The notes under the pieces were generated by a model. It was not told where the DNA came from, made no database searches, and worked only from the letters and a program-made list of their open reading frames with translations. From a virus, in IMG/VR virus record IMGVR_UViG_3300027825_000006, positions 1-37,462 of that record: a stretch of 37,462 nucleotides of DNA; one strand, given 5' to 3'. The position numbers were made by a program, and so were the translations under genes. This document shows positions 14,000 through 22,769 of this stretch, piece by piece (positions within the stretch are counted from its first letter, which is position 1; the number at the start of each line of letters is the position of its first letter).

Positions 14000-14201
14000 G
14001 TTGTTGTAGGAGAAGCAACATTTCCATTTTAGCATCTGAATATCCCTTTTCATACATCATGTAGTCGTTGGAATTGGAAATGCAGGGCTCCACAGTTTGC
14101 ACATTCCTAATCGCTCGTATACAGTCTATTGTTTCTTCTGCTCTTTCTTCATCAATTTCATTTTCCAGAGTGACAAAAAAGCCCTTATATTTATTGCTCA
14201 C
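13986..14201 (-). CDS. Small antisense phage protein (KGFFVTLE family)
   Basis: A 71-residue protein on the opposite strand to the tail genes. It starts at GTG behind AGGAGAAAA and overlaps the 3' end of the adaptor gene by 14 nt. YKGFFVTLENEIDEERAEET is followed by IDCIRAIRNVQTVEP. This pattern, a strand, a D/E-rich segment, then an AI-x-x-I-R-x-V-x-x-V-x-P strand, resembles small phage proteins often found in early operons. Function not established. Confidence 0.7.
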   Translation of the reverse strand: MSNKYKGFFVTLENEIDEERAEETIDCIRAIRNVQTVEPCISNSNDYMMYEKGYSDAKMEMLLLLQQLKTH

Positions 14202-14250
14202 TTTTCTCCTTTTGCGTCAATTCTAACACAATGGTAGGATGAGGGAAATA

Positions 14251-14256
14251 TATAAT
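14251..14256 (+). promoter_or_regulatory. Possible -10 box before the tail operon
   Basis: A perfect TATAAT 18 nt before the ATG at 14274, in a region free of rightward genes. The -35 region (CACAAT or ACAATG) is poor, so strength would depend on an activator. Confidence 0.35.
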
Positions 14257-14273
14257 CTTTATTTGAGGCCAAT

Positions 14274-14873
14274 ATGTCAGGTTATGTTACAGGTGTTCCG
14301 CTTCCCAATCAGTCCCTAGGACAAACTCAGCCAACAATTAATACAAACTTCACAGTTTTGAATGGTAACTTTGCTGTTGATCATGTTGATTTTACGAATG
14401 CTCCTCCAGGAGCTGGAGGGAATGGGGGAAGGCATAATACGGTTACTTTAGTTCAGCAGGCGGCCGATCCAATAGCTGTTACAACATCTCCCATTTTATA
14501 TGGTAAAAGCACAACAGGAAACACCTTAAACAACGATATTTATTTTAGAAGAGCCTCTAACGATGCAAGCACTGTTGTTCAATTGACGACAACAAAGGTT
14601 AATCCTTTGGCCGCTGGGAATGGATCTTCTTTTCTACCAGGTGGATTAATGATCCAATGGGGAAACCAGTCATTTAATGGATCTCAAAATCCTACTGTCA
14701 ATTTCCCAACACCTTTTCCTAATAATTGTTTTAATGTTCAGTTAACGATATTAAATACAAACGCAACGGTACCTGCAACTTGGAGATTAACATCTATTGC
14801 TCCTAATCAATTTGTTTCCAACGTTCAAGCAACAGGAGCCTCTACACTTTATTGGGTGGCGATAGGTAATTAA
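14274..14873 (+). CDS. Tail fibre-type protein with gp53-like C-terminal domain
   Basis: A 199-residue protein. Residues about 120-199 (LPGGLMIQWGNQSFNGSQ, FPTPFPNNCFNVQLTILN, GASTLYWVAIGN) match the gp53-like receptor-binding C-terminal domain of many phage tail fibres. The N-terminal 60 residues (PNQSLGQTQPTINTNFTVL) are the usual particle-proximal part. GAGG precedes the ATG. Start-stop overlap (TAATG) with the large tail protein shows one operon. Confidence 0.75.
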   Translation: MSGYVTGVPLPNQSLGQTQPTINTNFTVLNGNFAVDHVDFTNAPPGAGGNGGRHNTVTLVQQAADPIAVTTSPILYGKSTTGNTLNNDIYFRRASNDASTVVQLTTTKVNPLAAGNGSSFLPGGLMIQWGNQSFNGSQNPTVNFPTPFPNNCFNVQLTILNTNATVPATWRLTSIAPNQFVSNVQATGASTLYWVAIGN

Positions 14874-17632
14874 TGACACTTCAGCCATTTCTAATAGCTG
14901 ATACTCGTATAGGTATCGAAAGGGATTTGGAGCCATGGCTTCTTCCTAACGACGCCTATCCCGATCTTCAAGATGCATATATTTGGAGAGGCCGAGTTCA
15001 CAAACGGAAGGGGTTTCAGTTTCTAGCACGATTGAGACGAATAATTGGAACCACTAATGGTGCGGGAGATCGTACAATTACACTTTTAAATATTCCTCTT
15101 GCTGCGGGAGTTTCTCAATTCGTTTGCGGAGCAGAAACCTATCAAGATAATGGTAGTGCGGGTGCTGCTCAAAACTTACTATCTACAGGAGTCGGTGTCG
15201 CTACTTTAAATCGAACAACCGGAGTCTTTGTTTTAACGGGAGGACCAGCAGCTACCGATGTATTTTATCTTCCAGGGTTGCCGGTTATGGGCCTGCGTTC
15301 TTTGGAAACAGCAACTGAAAATGAAGATAGCCTTATTGGATTTGACACTTCTTATTCTTATCTATTCACTGGAGGAGTTTTTCAAGATTTAACCTCTTAC
15401 AAAACTTCAACAGCTCCTTTCATTTGGCATGGAGCTAATTACGATCTATTTTGGACAAATAATTATGTTCGCGCCATGTTCACCACCAATGGAGTCGGGA
15501 ATGCCGCCGATCTGCATAACTTCTTAGATGGATCAACCATCACGGCTATAACGCAAGCAGCCTCCGCAGTCGTCACGGTTGCCAATGGAGCCAATTTTTC
15601 TCAGGCTCCAGGAGATATTGTATTTTTCAATGAAGTCGCGGGAATGACTCAGATCAATGGACTTTCGGCAACTGTAACAAACGTAGCTGGAAATAATGTC
15701 ACTGTCAACATTAATAGCACAGCTTTTACAGCATATACCAATGGTGGAGTGTTGTTTAATCTCACTCGAAATATCGGAAATGGAGCTAACACAGGCGATA
15801 GTATTAAATGGCTCGATCAAGACAAATCCGGATGGGTCAATTTTCAGCCTTCGTTGAATGGAGCAGGAAATTCCACCAATTACCTTCAATCTGCTGAAAT
15901 GATTTTTCCCTATAAAAATCGTCTGCTAGTCCTTAACACTTTGGAAGGAACTTTTACTGGAACAGCTCAAAATTATTATCAAAGAGCTCGATGGTCACAA
16001 AACGGAACAGTTTATTATTCCACCCCTATACCAACAAACTTTCAGGGAGTTATAGATGCCCAATCATGGAGAGACGATGTTGTGGGTAAGGGAGGATATA
16101 TTGATGCCCCTACTCTTGAGCAAATAACCTCAGCACAATTTGTTAAAGACACGCTTATCGTATATTTCGAAAGGTCTACCTGGCAACTTCGCTATACAGG
16201 AAATGAACTTCTTCCTTTTATTTGGGAGAAAATTAATACAGAACTTGGTGCTGAATCGACGTTTAGTGTAGTCCCTTTTGACAAGACTACTATTGCGTTA
16301 GGAAATGTTGGGATTCATGCTTGTGATAGTGTCAATGTTGAAAGAATTGATGAAAAAATTCCCGATGAAATCTTCAACATTCAAAATAACAATCAAGGAC
16401 CGATGAGAGTCGTCGGTGTTAGAGATTATTTTTATGAGTTTGTCTATTGGTCAGTCCCTTACTCCGGCATTGATACCGAAGATGGCATGGGAACTCCTGT
16501 TACATTTATCTTCCCAAATAAATTAATTGTTTATAACTACAAAGATAATAGCTTCAGCTTTTTCAATGATAGCTTTACTTGCTTCGGATATTATCAAGCT
16601 ACAAATCCAATTATATGGGGATCGTTGTCAGTAAAATGGAATTCCTATGATGCTTTATGGTCAGACCCTGAAGCTGACAATCCTTTCACTTTGAATATCG
16701 CCGGAGGCAATCAGCAAGGTTTTGTTGAAATCTTAATGCAACAATCCACCAATGATCAGTCTCTTTTCATTTCAAATATTGCCGGATCAACCATCACTTG
16801 CCCCAATCATAATCTTCAGCCTGGGCAGTTTGTAAAGATTTTGACGGCAACAGGAATTAACTATGGCGTCGGTCCTATTTTTAAAGTCATTACCATCACT
16901 GATGCTAATAATTTTGTGATTAACTCAGCTTTGACAGGAGTTTTTACTGGAAGTGGAACTCTTGCTGTCGTGAATAATATGAGTATTTTGACGAAAAGAT
17001 TTAACCCATTTATCGAGCAAGGGGTCCAAGTCAGATTAGTTCGTGCCGATCTTTATTTAGACAAAACGACGAATGGACAGATCTCTGTCAACCTCTACAT
17101 CAATGAAGATAGTTCTACACCTATTAATCGAGCAGTAACATTCCCTCTCAGTACCGTTAACGCGCCCATTACTGCGATTACCGCCGCGAATCCTTGTGTT
17201 GTGACGCTAGGCAATGCAATTAACATCTCTGTCAATGATGTAGTTTTTATTACAGCTGTTAATGGTATGACCCAGATCAACCAATTTTCTGCCATTGTTA
17301 CGGCTATCAATGGACTTAACATTACCCTCGGATTAGATTCTTCTACCTTTACCGCCTACACAAATGGTGGGACGCTATGGGATGTTAGCAAAAATAACTC
17401 CAACGTCGTCAATACATTTCCGGAGACAACGTACCAGACAAGTCCAGATAGAACCCTAGTTAATGCGAAACTCTGGAAACGCATCAATTTCCATGATGTT
17501 AGTCAGCTATTTCAATTTAAGTTCACCTATAGCGATAGCCAGATGGTCTGCGATCCAATTGTATCAGAAGATTTTGTACTTCATGGAATCATGCTTTATT
17601 TCTCACCCGCGGGAAGGCTACTTGATGTATGA
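14873..17632 (+). CDS. Large tail protein (tail hub/nozzle type)
   Basis: A 919-residue protein. The N-terminus (DAYPDLQDAYIWRGRVHKR) followed by RKGFQFLARL is typical of the large podovirus tail proteins that follow the adaptor; the family probably corresponds to the nozzle (P22 gp10-like or T7 gp12-like) but I cannot decide which. The middle (LRYTGNELLPFIWEKINTEL, then ALGNVGIHACDSV) looks like propeller strands. Three FCCH-like beta insertions lie near residues 222-295, 630-700 and 762-832; the first and third share GMTQIN and STAFTAYTNGG-type strings, so one is a duplicate of the other. Coupled by overlap to genes on both sides. Confidence 0.75.
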   Translation: MTLQPFLIADTRIGIERDLEPWLLPNDAYPDLQDAYIWRGRVHKRKGFQFLARLRRIIGTTNGAGDRTITLLNIPLAAGVSQFVCGAETYQDNGSAGAAQNLLSTGVGVATLNRTTGVFVLTGGPAATDVFYLPGLPVMGLRSLETATENEDSLIGFDTSYSYLFTGGVFQDLTSYKTSTAPFIWHGANYDLFWTNNYVRAMFTTNGVGNAADLHNFLDGSTITAITQAASAVVTVANGANFSQAPGDIVFFNEVAGMTQINGLSATVTNVAGNNVTVNINSTAFTAYTNGGVLFNLTRNIGNGANTGDSIKWLDQDKSGWVNFQPSLNGAGNSTNYLQSAEMIFPYKNRLLVLNTLEGTFTGTAQNYYQRARWSQNGTVYYSTPIPTNFQGVIDAQSWRDDVVGKGGYIDAPTLEQITSAQFVKDTLIVYFERSTWQLRYTGNELLPFIWEKINTELGAESTFSVVPFDKTTIALGNVGIHACDSVNVERIDEKIPDEIFNIQNNNQGPMRVVGVRDYFYEFVYWSVPYSGIDTEDGMGTPVTFIFPNKLIVYNYKDNSFSFFNDSFTCFGYYQATNPIIWGSLSVKWNSYDALWSDPEADNPFTLNIAGGNQQGFVEILMQQSTNDQSLFISNIAGSTITCPNHNLQPGQFVKILTATGINYGVGPIFKVITITDANNFVINSALTGVFTGSGTLAVVNNMSILTKRFNPFIEQGVQVRLVRADLYLDKTTNGQISVNLYINEDSSTPINRAVTFPLSTVNAPITAITAANPCVVTLGNAINISVNDVVFITAVNGMTQINQFSAIVTAINGLNITLGLDSSTFTAYTNGGTLWDVSKNNSNVVNTFPETTYQTSPDRTLVNAKLWKRINFHDVSQLFQFKFTYSDSQMVCDPIVSEDFVLHGIMLYFSPAGRLLDV

Positions 17633-18129
17633 CATTTAAACCTTCAAACTCTCAAGGGCCTTTCGTTCCTATTAATCAGAACTTTTCTGAGGATGACAAA
17701 CAACGGATCATTCAGATGACAAGTCGCGATCGGGATATGGCTAGATCTATTAATGATCGGGAAATCGCGATCTATTCTTCTCAAGAAACGCCGACGGGGC
17801 AGCAATGGGATAATCCTGCCAATGCCCAACAGAAAATAAGTGGATTTAGGAAGGTATTCACTTTTGGAGCCTTGGGAACTGGAACACAACTTTTAATCCC
17901 AATCGGAGTAACAGGAATTACTAGATACACTCTTATTTGTGGAACGGCATTAACTACTACAGTTTCTGGAAATGGTTTTATTAATGTCCCTCTTCCATAT
18001 GTGAATTTTGCTGCAATAACTACCTGCATTCAATTAGATATCTTAACACCTAATATTGAAGTTTTCGTCGGATCCACGAGTTTTAATTTATCTAGTGGCA
18101 TTGTAATTTTGGAATATCTAAAGAACTAA
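17629..18129 (+). CDS. Tail-associated structural protein
   Basis: A 166-residue protein joined by ATGA to the nozzle-type gene. The N-terminal part is charged (EDDKQRIIQMTSRDRDMARS), the C-terminal half is beta-rich (GTQLLIPIGVTGITRYTLIC and SSGIVILEYLKN). Small proteins at this place in podovirus genomes often are tail-needle or minor tail components; no specific motif allows a choice. A tRNA gene on the other strand begins 1 bp after its stop. Confidence 0.65.
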   Translation: MTFKPSNSQGPFVPINQNFSEDDKQRIIQMTSRDRDMARSINDREIAIYSSQETPTGQQWDNPANAQQKISGFRKVFTFGALGTGTQLLIPIGVTGITRYTLICGTALTTTVSGNGFINVPLPYVNFAAITTCIQLDILTPNIEVFVGSTSFNLSSGIVILEYLKN

Positions 18130-18201
18130 TGCTGACGAAAGGACTTGAACCCTCAACCGTCCGCTTACAAGGCGGATGCTCTACCATTGAGCTACATCAG
18201 C
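18130..18201 (-). tRNA. tRNA-Thr (anticodon UGU)
   Basis: A 72 nt cloverleaf read on the minus strand: acceptor GCTGATG/CGTCAGC (one G-T), D arm GCTC/GAGC, anticodon stem TCCGC/GCGGA with loop CTTGTAA (anticodon TGT), variable loop CGGTT, T arm GAGGG/CCTTT around TTCAAGT, discriminator A. CCA is not encoded. It starts 7 bp after the stop of the ParB-like gene, so it is probably cut from the same transcript. Confidence 0.93.
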
Positions 18202-18208
18202 TGATACC

Positions 18209-18946
18209 CTACTTATCTGCTAATGGCTTTTGGTTTTTCCAGTTATAGATTTTCTTCAACATATCATAATATTCAGCCTGAGTGCCACACAAATGGAGAC
18301 TTTCCAAACGGTACTGAAGTTTTGAAAGAAAAGTTTTGAAATCAGTATCTTTGAGCATAAGAATTTGCATGAGAGAGTCACAGAATCGACCCACTGAGGT
18401 AATTTCTTGGCCTTTGAATTTTTTTGTTTTGATAAGATAAATCGTTTCCCTGTAGTTATCCAAGATTTTTACGACTCTTTTCATTTCTTCGTCCGAAGGA
18501 AATTTAAAATTCCCCAGTCTAAAATCTCTACAAGGATTTGCAGCTCTCCAGAGCATTAAACGCAGTCCATTGCGAAGTGAAATCTCTTGCTCTTCGATAA
18601 ATTCTTCAAATCGAATGTAATCTTCATTTCCCGCGGAAATATAATGTTTCATGAAGTCTTCCAATTTCCACGGATTTTGATGGAGATTGAATAGCAAAAT
18701 GTCCGAAGGCTTAGCATTTTCGTCTATGACGTAGGTGACTTCTAACCCTAGTTGTTTTGCGGCTTCTAAACGGTTCTGCCCGTCAATAATCCTCATGTGC
18801 TTATCGACAATGATAGGCACAAAAGATAGTTTATCAGACTGAGTTAAAGATCTTTCTACTCTTGCAACGTTATTTTCTTTAACATCTCTGTTATACTTTG
18901 TGTATTTGAAAATACTATAATCTTTTGTTGTTCTGAATTCTGGCAT
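18209..18946 (-). CDS. ParB/Srx-fold protein, phage type
   Basis: A 245-residue protein with a ParB N-terminal-like domain: VPIIVDKHMRIIDGQNRLEA followed by AKQLGLEVTYV (residues about 42-75). In ParB this box binds a nucleotide; phage members of the fold include nucleases and regulators. The C-terminal 150 residues are helical and not recognised; no typical HTH is obvious. AGGAG is 6-7 nt before the ATG. It lies leftward inside the rightward tail region, with tRNA-Thr right behind it, as an inserted two-gene unit. A partition role is doubtful because no ParA is present; a regulatory or nicking role is possible. Confidence 0.75.
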   Translation of the reverse strand: MPEFRTTKDYSIFKYTKYNRDVKENNVARVERSLTQSDKLSFVPIIVDKHMRIIDGQNRLEAAKQLGLEVTYVIDENAKPSDILLFNLHQNPWKLEDFMKHYISAGNEDYIRFEEFIEEQEISLRNGLRLMLWRAANPCRDFRLGNFKFPSDEEMKRVVKILDNYRETIYLIKTKKFKGQEITSVGRFCDSLMQILMLKDTDFKTFLSKLQYRLESLHLCGTQAEYYDMLKKIYNWKNQKPLADK

Positions 18947-19094
18947 CTAACACTCCTAAAATGAATTTCACCCATACATGGGGAGCTCTAATTAACACCC
19001 TCTACATGGCACACTAAGTTCGACAATATTTTTTTTCAACCTATGTTATTTAAAATATTTCCTTTCCTGTTACAATGCAGAAAAAAGGTATCCT

Positions 19095-19658
19095 ATGCCA
19101 GCAGGTTATAAAAAGCTTTCTACTCAAAGCGGGGGAGCCCGAGATTTTCTCCGACAACTCTTTAGTCAAATCCAAGGTCAATCAACTAATATCGGCCAAA
19201 ACCCCCTATTCCAACAGGGGCAGTCTTACTTACAAAATCTCTTATCAGGGAGTCCTGAAGCGACACAAGCTTTTGAAGCACCTTATATGAGACAGTTTCA
19301 AGAGCAAATCCTCCCTATGATTGCGGAGAGGTTTTCTGGACTCGGCGCAGGTTCTCAAAGCTCTTCAGCCTTTAAACAAGCTTTAGGACAAGCAGGAGCT
19401 GGATTACAGGAACAATTAGCTTCGCTTAGGTCAGGATTGCAATTTCAGGGAGCAGGGCAGGCTTTAAATTATGCTCAGCAGCCAATATCTAATTTGCTTG
19501 GGTTTGGACAATTAGGGCTCGGGACTCAGACAAAAGCTTATGCCCAAAAACCACAGTCATTTATAAAACAGTTGCTACTTGGATTAAGCGGGGGAGTAGG
19601 GCAGGCAGGAGGAGCGATCGGATCAGCTTATGGCCTCAATAAATTAGGATTAACTTAA
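19095..19658 (+). CDS. Virion internal/ejection-type protein
   Basis: A 187-residue protein rich in G, Q, A, S and L: FQQGQSYLQNLLSGSPEATQ, YMRQFQEQILPMIAERFSG and SSAFKQALGQAGAGLQEQL. The low-complexity, amphipathic helices and the C-terminal glycine-rich hydrophobic stretch (LLLGLSGGVGQAGGAIGS) match podovirus proteins ejected with the DNA to form a channel in the host envelope. Position between tail genes and the 871-residue internal protein supports it. AAGGT precedes the ATG. Confidence 0.7.
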   Translation: MPAGYKKLSTQSGGARDFLRQLFSQIQGQSTNIGQNPLFQQGQSYLQNLLSGSPEATQAFEAPYMRQFQEQILPMIAERFSGLGAGSQSSSAFKQALGQAGAGLQEQLASLRSGLQFQGAGQALNYAQQPISNLLGFGQLGLGTQTKAYAQKPQSFIKQLLLGLSGGVGQAGGAIGSAYGLNKLGLT

Positions 19659-19659
19659 T

Positions 19660-22275
19660 ATGCCTCAAATTCAAATTTTAGATCCTGTCCCTAGCTTTGG
19701 TTCAGAATTAGGTAAGTCATTAGGAACTGGAATATCTCAAGGGATTAACCAAGGTATCAGTGCTAACTTACAAAACATGCTTTCTAGAAAAAAAGAAAGA
19801 GGCAACGTAAGGCGAGATATTAACGCTCTTACGAAAAGGTATGCCAAAGATACGTTTCTTCCCGACCAACTTCATGGATTCGAAAAACGAGCTTTGGAAT
19901 TATTAGAAAGCGGTGAAGCTAGATCATCACAAGAAGCCACATTAGGTGCATTTGAGGAATTTGCTCAGCAAAAGATTCAAGAAGATTTAGGGAAAAAGCC
20001 CGAGAAGAGTTTTCTACAGAAGAATTTTGGTATTGAAAAGCCAGAAAAAGGCCCATTATCCGGAAAATATGGATTAGAAAATCTCAAAGAGGATTTAAAA
20101 GGTGCGGCATCAAAATTTGGATATCCTTTTGCTGCTCTAGCCAGTTTGGGTCCTCAAGCTCTTCAAGGGTTAGGTTATGCAGGAAGATATGGGATCTACA
20201 AAGCTCAGGGGCTAGACGACAAACAAATAGCTGCTCAAGAATCTGCATTGGCTCAAGCGACAAGAGAAGGAGAAGAGGCAACGGGCATTATCAATCCTAT
20301 AGCTCCTGGAGGCACTTCACTTTTAGAAGGATATGAAAGATTTACTGGTGGAAGAGGAGCGGGGGTAACTCCAACTCAAAGAACCATTCAGGGTGGATTA
20401 GTTGGGGGAATTCCTGGTGCTGCCGCAAATGTTGTAAATGAATTAGGCCAAGAATTAGGGCTCCCAGCCCCAGCGCAGGCTGCTATAGATGCATTAACTT
20501 TTGTAGGAACACTGAAAGCGCAGCCACATATCAAATTGCCTTCATTTAAGGCCAACAAGAAGGTTCTTTCAAAAGCAGAAGAAGTCGCCGCTAAAACGGG
20601 ACAAACTGCCGAAGAAGTGATTCAAAATGCTCAGCAAAAATCAGGTGCTAGCCTTGAAAAAGCTCTAGCTGGAGATGCTACAGAAATCAACAAACTTAAT
20701 AGAGCCATCACAGTGGAAGCACCTGCTATTTCCAAAAAAGTAGAGCAGGTGAATAAGAATTTTTTCGATAAAAAAGCTGCCATAAAAGAACGTGAAGCTT
20801 TTGGAGCAAAACTCCCTGAAAGCCCATTTTACGAATACTTTGCCGCTGAAGCTAAAGAAGCTAAAAAACTGGCAAGCAAAAAATCAGAAACTGTAGCTAA
20901 AGAAGCTGAAAATGCTGCTCGCATTAAACCCTTAGAAGAAAAAGTTTCCTCACGTCTTCAAGATGAAAAAAACCAACTGCGCGAACTTCAAAAATCAAAA
21001 GGTGGATTGCAAGGGAACGCCCTAGATCGCGTCGAAGCTAGCATTGTTCTAAAAGAGCGTCAGATTGAAAAAACCTTAGAAGAACTCAAAGACTTGCGAT
21101 ATGAATTGAAATATGGTCGCAAACGTCCATCAGAAGCAGAAATTGATGCGGCTATTAAGAAAAGCGGTGAAGAGATTGCCAAGGAAGCGAAAAATCCAAC
21201 ACCTGCTGGACAAAAGAAGATAGCAGATCAGCTCAAGTTAGATAAAGAATATATTGATCGAGCTGAAAAACTTGCCGCTCGCGGCGAGCTTCCAGGGGAA
21301 ATTCGTCCGGATACTTTTATCAAGATGAAGCAAAAATATCTTGATGGATATAATGCAATGATCCAGGAATTAAGAGCAGAAATTAAGAGCCTAAAAGGTG
21401 CACGTGATGCAGAGTCTCTACAGAAAATCGCAAATAATAGAAAAGCAATAGATGTACTTCAAGGGCGCACAAAACGCCTTAAGGCCGACATTATCAATCA
21501 GACAGATAAAATCAAGGCTATGAAGGCTATTGAAGGTCCTTCGGGGGCCTTCTACCGACAACAGTTGAAAGGATTGCAAAAAGATGTCGCTCAATTTCAA
21601 CACGATTTTTTCCGTAATGTTGGCCAACCAGAAACAGTCCGTCAAGTTGAAACAAACTACATTGCACGAAATAAAATCGCAGAAATCCCTAAGACAAAAA
21701 AATCTGTCGATGAGGCCGTAAAAATAGGTGAAGAAGTTGGGAAAAATCCAACGCAAGAGAATTTAAAAGTGGCAGCTGAACTGACTGGTGAAAAACCTGA
21801 AGTCTTGAAGAAAGAAACTGAAAATTTTGGAGATATAATAAAAAAAAATGGAGAGAAAATAGAAGCAGGCAAAGCTAATGAAATAGATATACAGAAGACA
21901 GAAAAAAAGATAGATGGTTTTTTGAGATTTAAAATGAACTTGGGATCAGCAGGAATTCATTTCTTCGTAGGCGCCTTAACTGGTATTGTTGAGAATGAAA
22001 TGGAAATAAAAATACCAAGGACTTATTTATATGGAGCAGCTTCTATTGCCTATGGAGGTTCGGACCTTATTAGAGGAACACAGAGGAGCACTGGAAGAAG
22101 CATAGGATTCGGAGCTGGTCATTTCTTTGTTAATTATATATATAACACAAAGGAAGCTGACAAACTCAAATCATTAAGACAAAAAGGCCCAAACGAATAC
22201 TCGGAATATGTTCAAAGTTTGAAGAAAAGATACAGCGCAAAAAGAGTGAATGAAATTATAGATCAGTCAAAATAG
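19660..22275 (+). CDS. Large internal virion/ejection-type protein
   Basis: An 871-residue protein, the larger partner of the gene 1 bp upstream. N-terminal glycine/isoleucine-rich segment (GKSLGTGISQGINQGISANL), residues about 150-270 with glycine-rich hydrophobic stretches (GYPFAALASLGPQALQGLGY), then about 350 residues of strongly charged coiled coil (K, E, A rich), and near the C-terminus LGSAGIHFFVGALTGIVE as a possible membrane segment. The layout suits an ejection protein that builds a trans-envelope conduit. No lysozyme motif seen. Other large structural roles are possible. Confidence 0.7.
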   Translation: MPQIQILDPVPSFGSELGKSLGTGISQGINQGISANLQNMLSRKKERGNVRRDINALTKRYAKDTFLPDQLHGFEKRALELLESGEARSSQEATLGAFEEFAQQKIQEDLGKKPEKSFLQKNFGIEKPEKGPLSGKYGLENLKEDLKGAASKFGYPFAALASLGPQALQGLGYAGRYGIYKAQGLDDKQIAAQESALAQATREGEEATGIINPIAPGGTSLLEGYERFTGGRGAGVTPTQRTIQGGLVGGIPGAAANVVNELGQELGLPAPAQAAIDALTFVGTLKAQPHIKLPSFKANKKVLSKAEEVAAKTGQTAEEVIQNAQQKSGASLEKALAGDATEINKLNRAITVEAPAISKKVEQVNKNFFDKKAAIKEREAFGAKLPESPFYEYFAAEAKEAKKLASKKSETVAKEAENAARIKPLEEKVSSRLQDEKNQLRELQKSKGGLQGNALDRVEASIVLKERQIEKTLEELKDLRYELKYGRKRPSEAEIDAAIKKSGEEIAKEAKNPTPAGQKKIADQLKLDKEYIDRAEKLAARGELPGEIRPDTFIKMKQKYLDGYNAMIQELRAEIKSLKGARDAESLQKIANNRKAIDVLQGRTKRLKADIINQTDKIKAMKAIEGPSGAFYRQQLKGLQKDVAQFQHDFFRNVGQPETVRQVETNYIARNKIAEIPKTKKSVDEAVKIGEEVGKNPTQENLKVAAELTGEKPEVLKKETENFGDIIKKNGEKIEAGKANEIDIQKTEKKIDGFLRFKMNLGSAGIHFFVGALTGIVENEMEIKIPRTYLYGAASIAYGGSDLIRGTQRSTGRSIGFGAGHFFVNYIYNTKEADKLKSLRQKGPNEYSEYVQSLKKRYSAKRVNEIIDQSK

Positions 22276-22279
22276 GTTT

Positions 22280-22408
22280 TTATAAAAACTTATAAAACGC
22301 TGCCGCTACTACAAAAAATGCTATCCAAGCAGCATTGTAATACCAAGGGTCCTCTGCTGCGTATTCTTCATAAAGCTCATCTATCTTTCTTTTCGTCTCA
22401 TCGTCCAT
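22280..22408 (-). CDS. 42-residue membrane protein
   Basis: Short ORF with GGAG 11-12 nt before its ATG. Charged N-terminus (MDDETKRKIDELYEEYAAED) and one C-terminal hydrophobic helix (AAWIAFFVVAAAFYKFL), so a tail-anchored topology. It overlaps the 123-residue gene upstream by 11 nt and is the last gene of the leftward membrane cassette. Confidence 0.6.
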   Translation of the reverse strand: MDDETKRKIDELYEEYAAEDPWYYNAAWIAFFVVAAAFYKFL

Positions 22409-22769
22409 TGTTATTTTTCTCCTTCAATATATCATAAAATCTTTGATTCATTTCATAAAATTTCTGGTCAACCTCTTTTCTACTTTGGTCGCCTTCTTTC
22501 CTCAAATCTACAAATCTTTGATTCATTTCATAAAATTTCTGGTCAATCTCTTTTCTACTTTGGTCGCCTTCTTTCCTCAAATCTACAAACATTTCATAAA
22601 GCCTATCCGTTCGAACAGCTTGTTGATCAATCTTGATTTCAATGTGTTTGATTTCTGAAAATAAAAAAAGGAAACAGATGATAAATACACCTATTATGGA
22701 TATCCATTCCACTATAATTATCTTTGGAGTCTTGTAACTTTGCTGGGGAGTTTCAATTGGTATTGCCAT
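22398..22769 (-). CDS. Membrane-anchored coiled-coil protein with 25-residue repeat
   Basis: A 123-residue protein. Hydrophobic helix at about 20-38 (IISIIGVFIICFLFLF-like), then a coiled coil in which a 25-residue unit (DLRKEGDQSRKEIDQKFYEM core) occurs twice with one substitution, then a short tail (KEKNNNGR). AAGGAAAG precedes the ATG. It overlaps genes on both sides. The repeat is encoded by a 75 bp tandem duplication, so repeat number may vary between isolates. Function unknown; spanin-like or exclusion roles are possible. Confidence 0.7.
   Translation of the reverse strand: MAIPIETPQQSYKTPKIIIVEWISIIGVFIICFLFLFSEIKHIEIKIDQQAVRTDRLYEMFVDLRKEGDQSRKEIDQKFYEMNQRFVDLRKEGDQSRKEVDQKFYEMNQRFYDILKEKNNNGR
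22441..22590. repeat. 75 bp tandem repeat, two copies
   Basis: Units at 22441-22515 and 22516-22590 differ at about two positions (ACCTC against ATCTC, and the last bases). The length is a multiple of three, so the protein frame is kept and each unit adds 25 residues of coiled coil. A third, partial unit starts after 22590 (ATTTCATAAA). Confidence 0.9.

Noticed and set aside
18130-18201. tRNA as a prophage attachment site
   Set aside because: The tRNA is complete, lies inside the phage gene order with no integrase nearby, and no repeat of its 3' part was noticed.
22441-22590. CRISPR-like repeats
   Set aside because: Two adjacent 75 bp units without spacers, encoding protein repeats; a tandem duplication, not an array. 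No cas genes are present.
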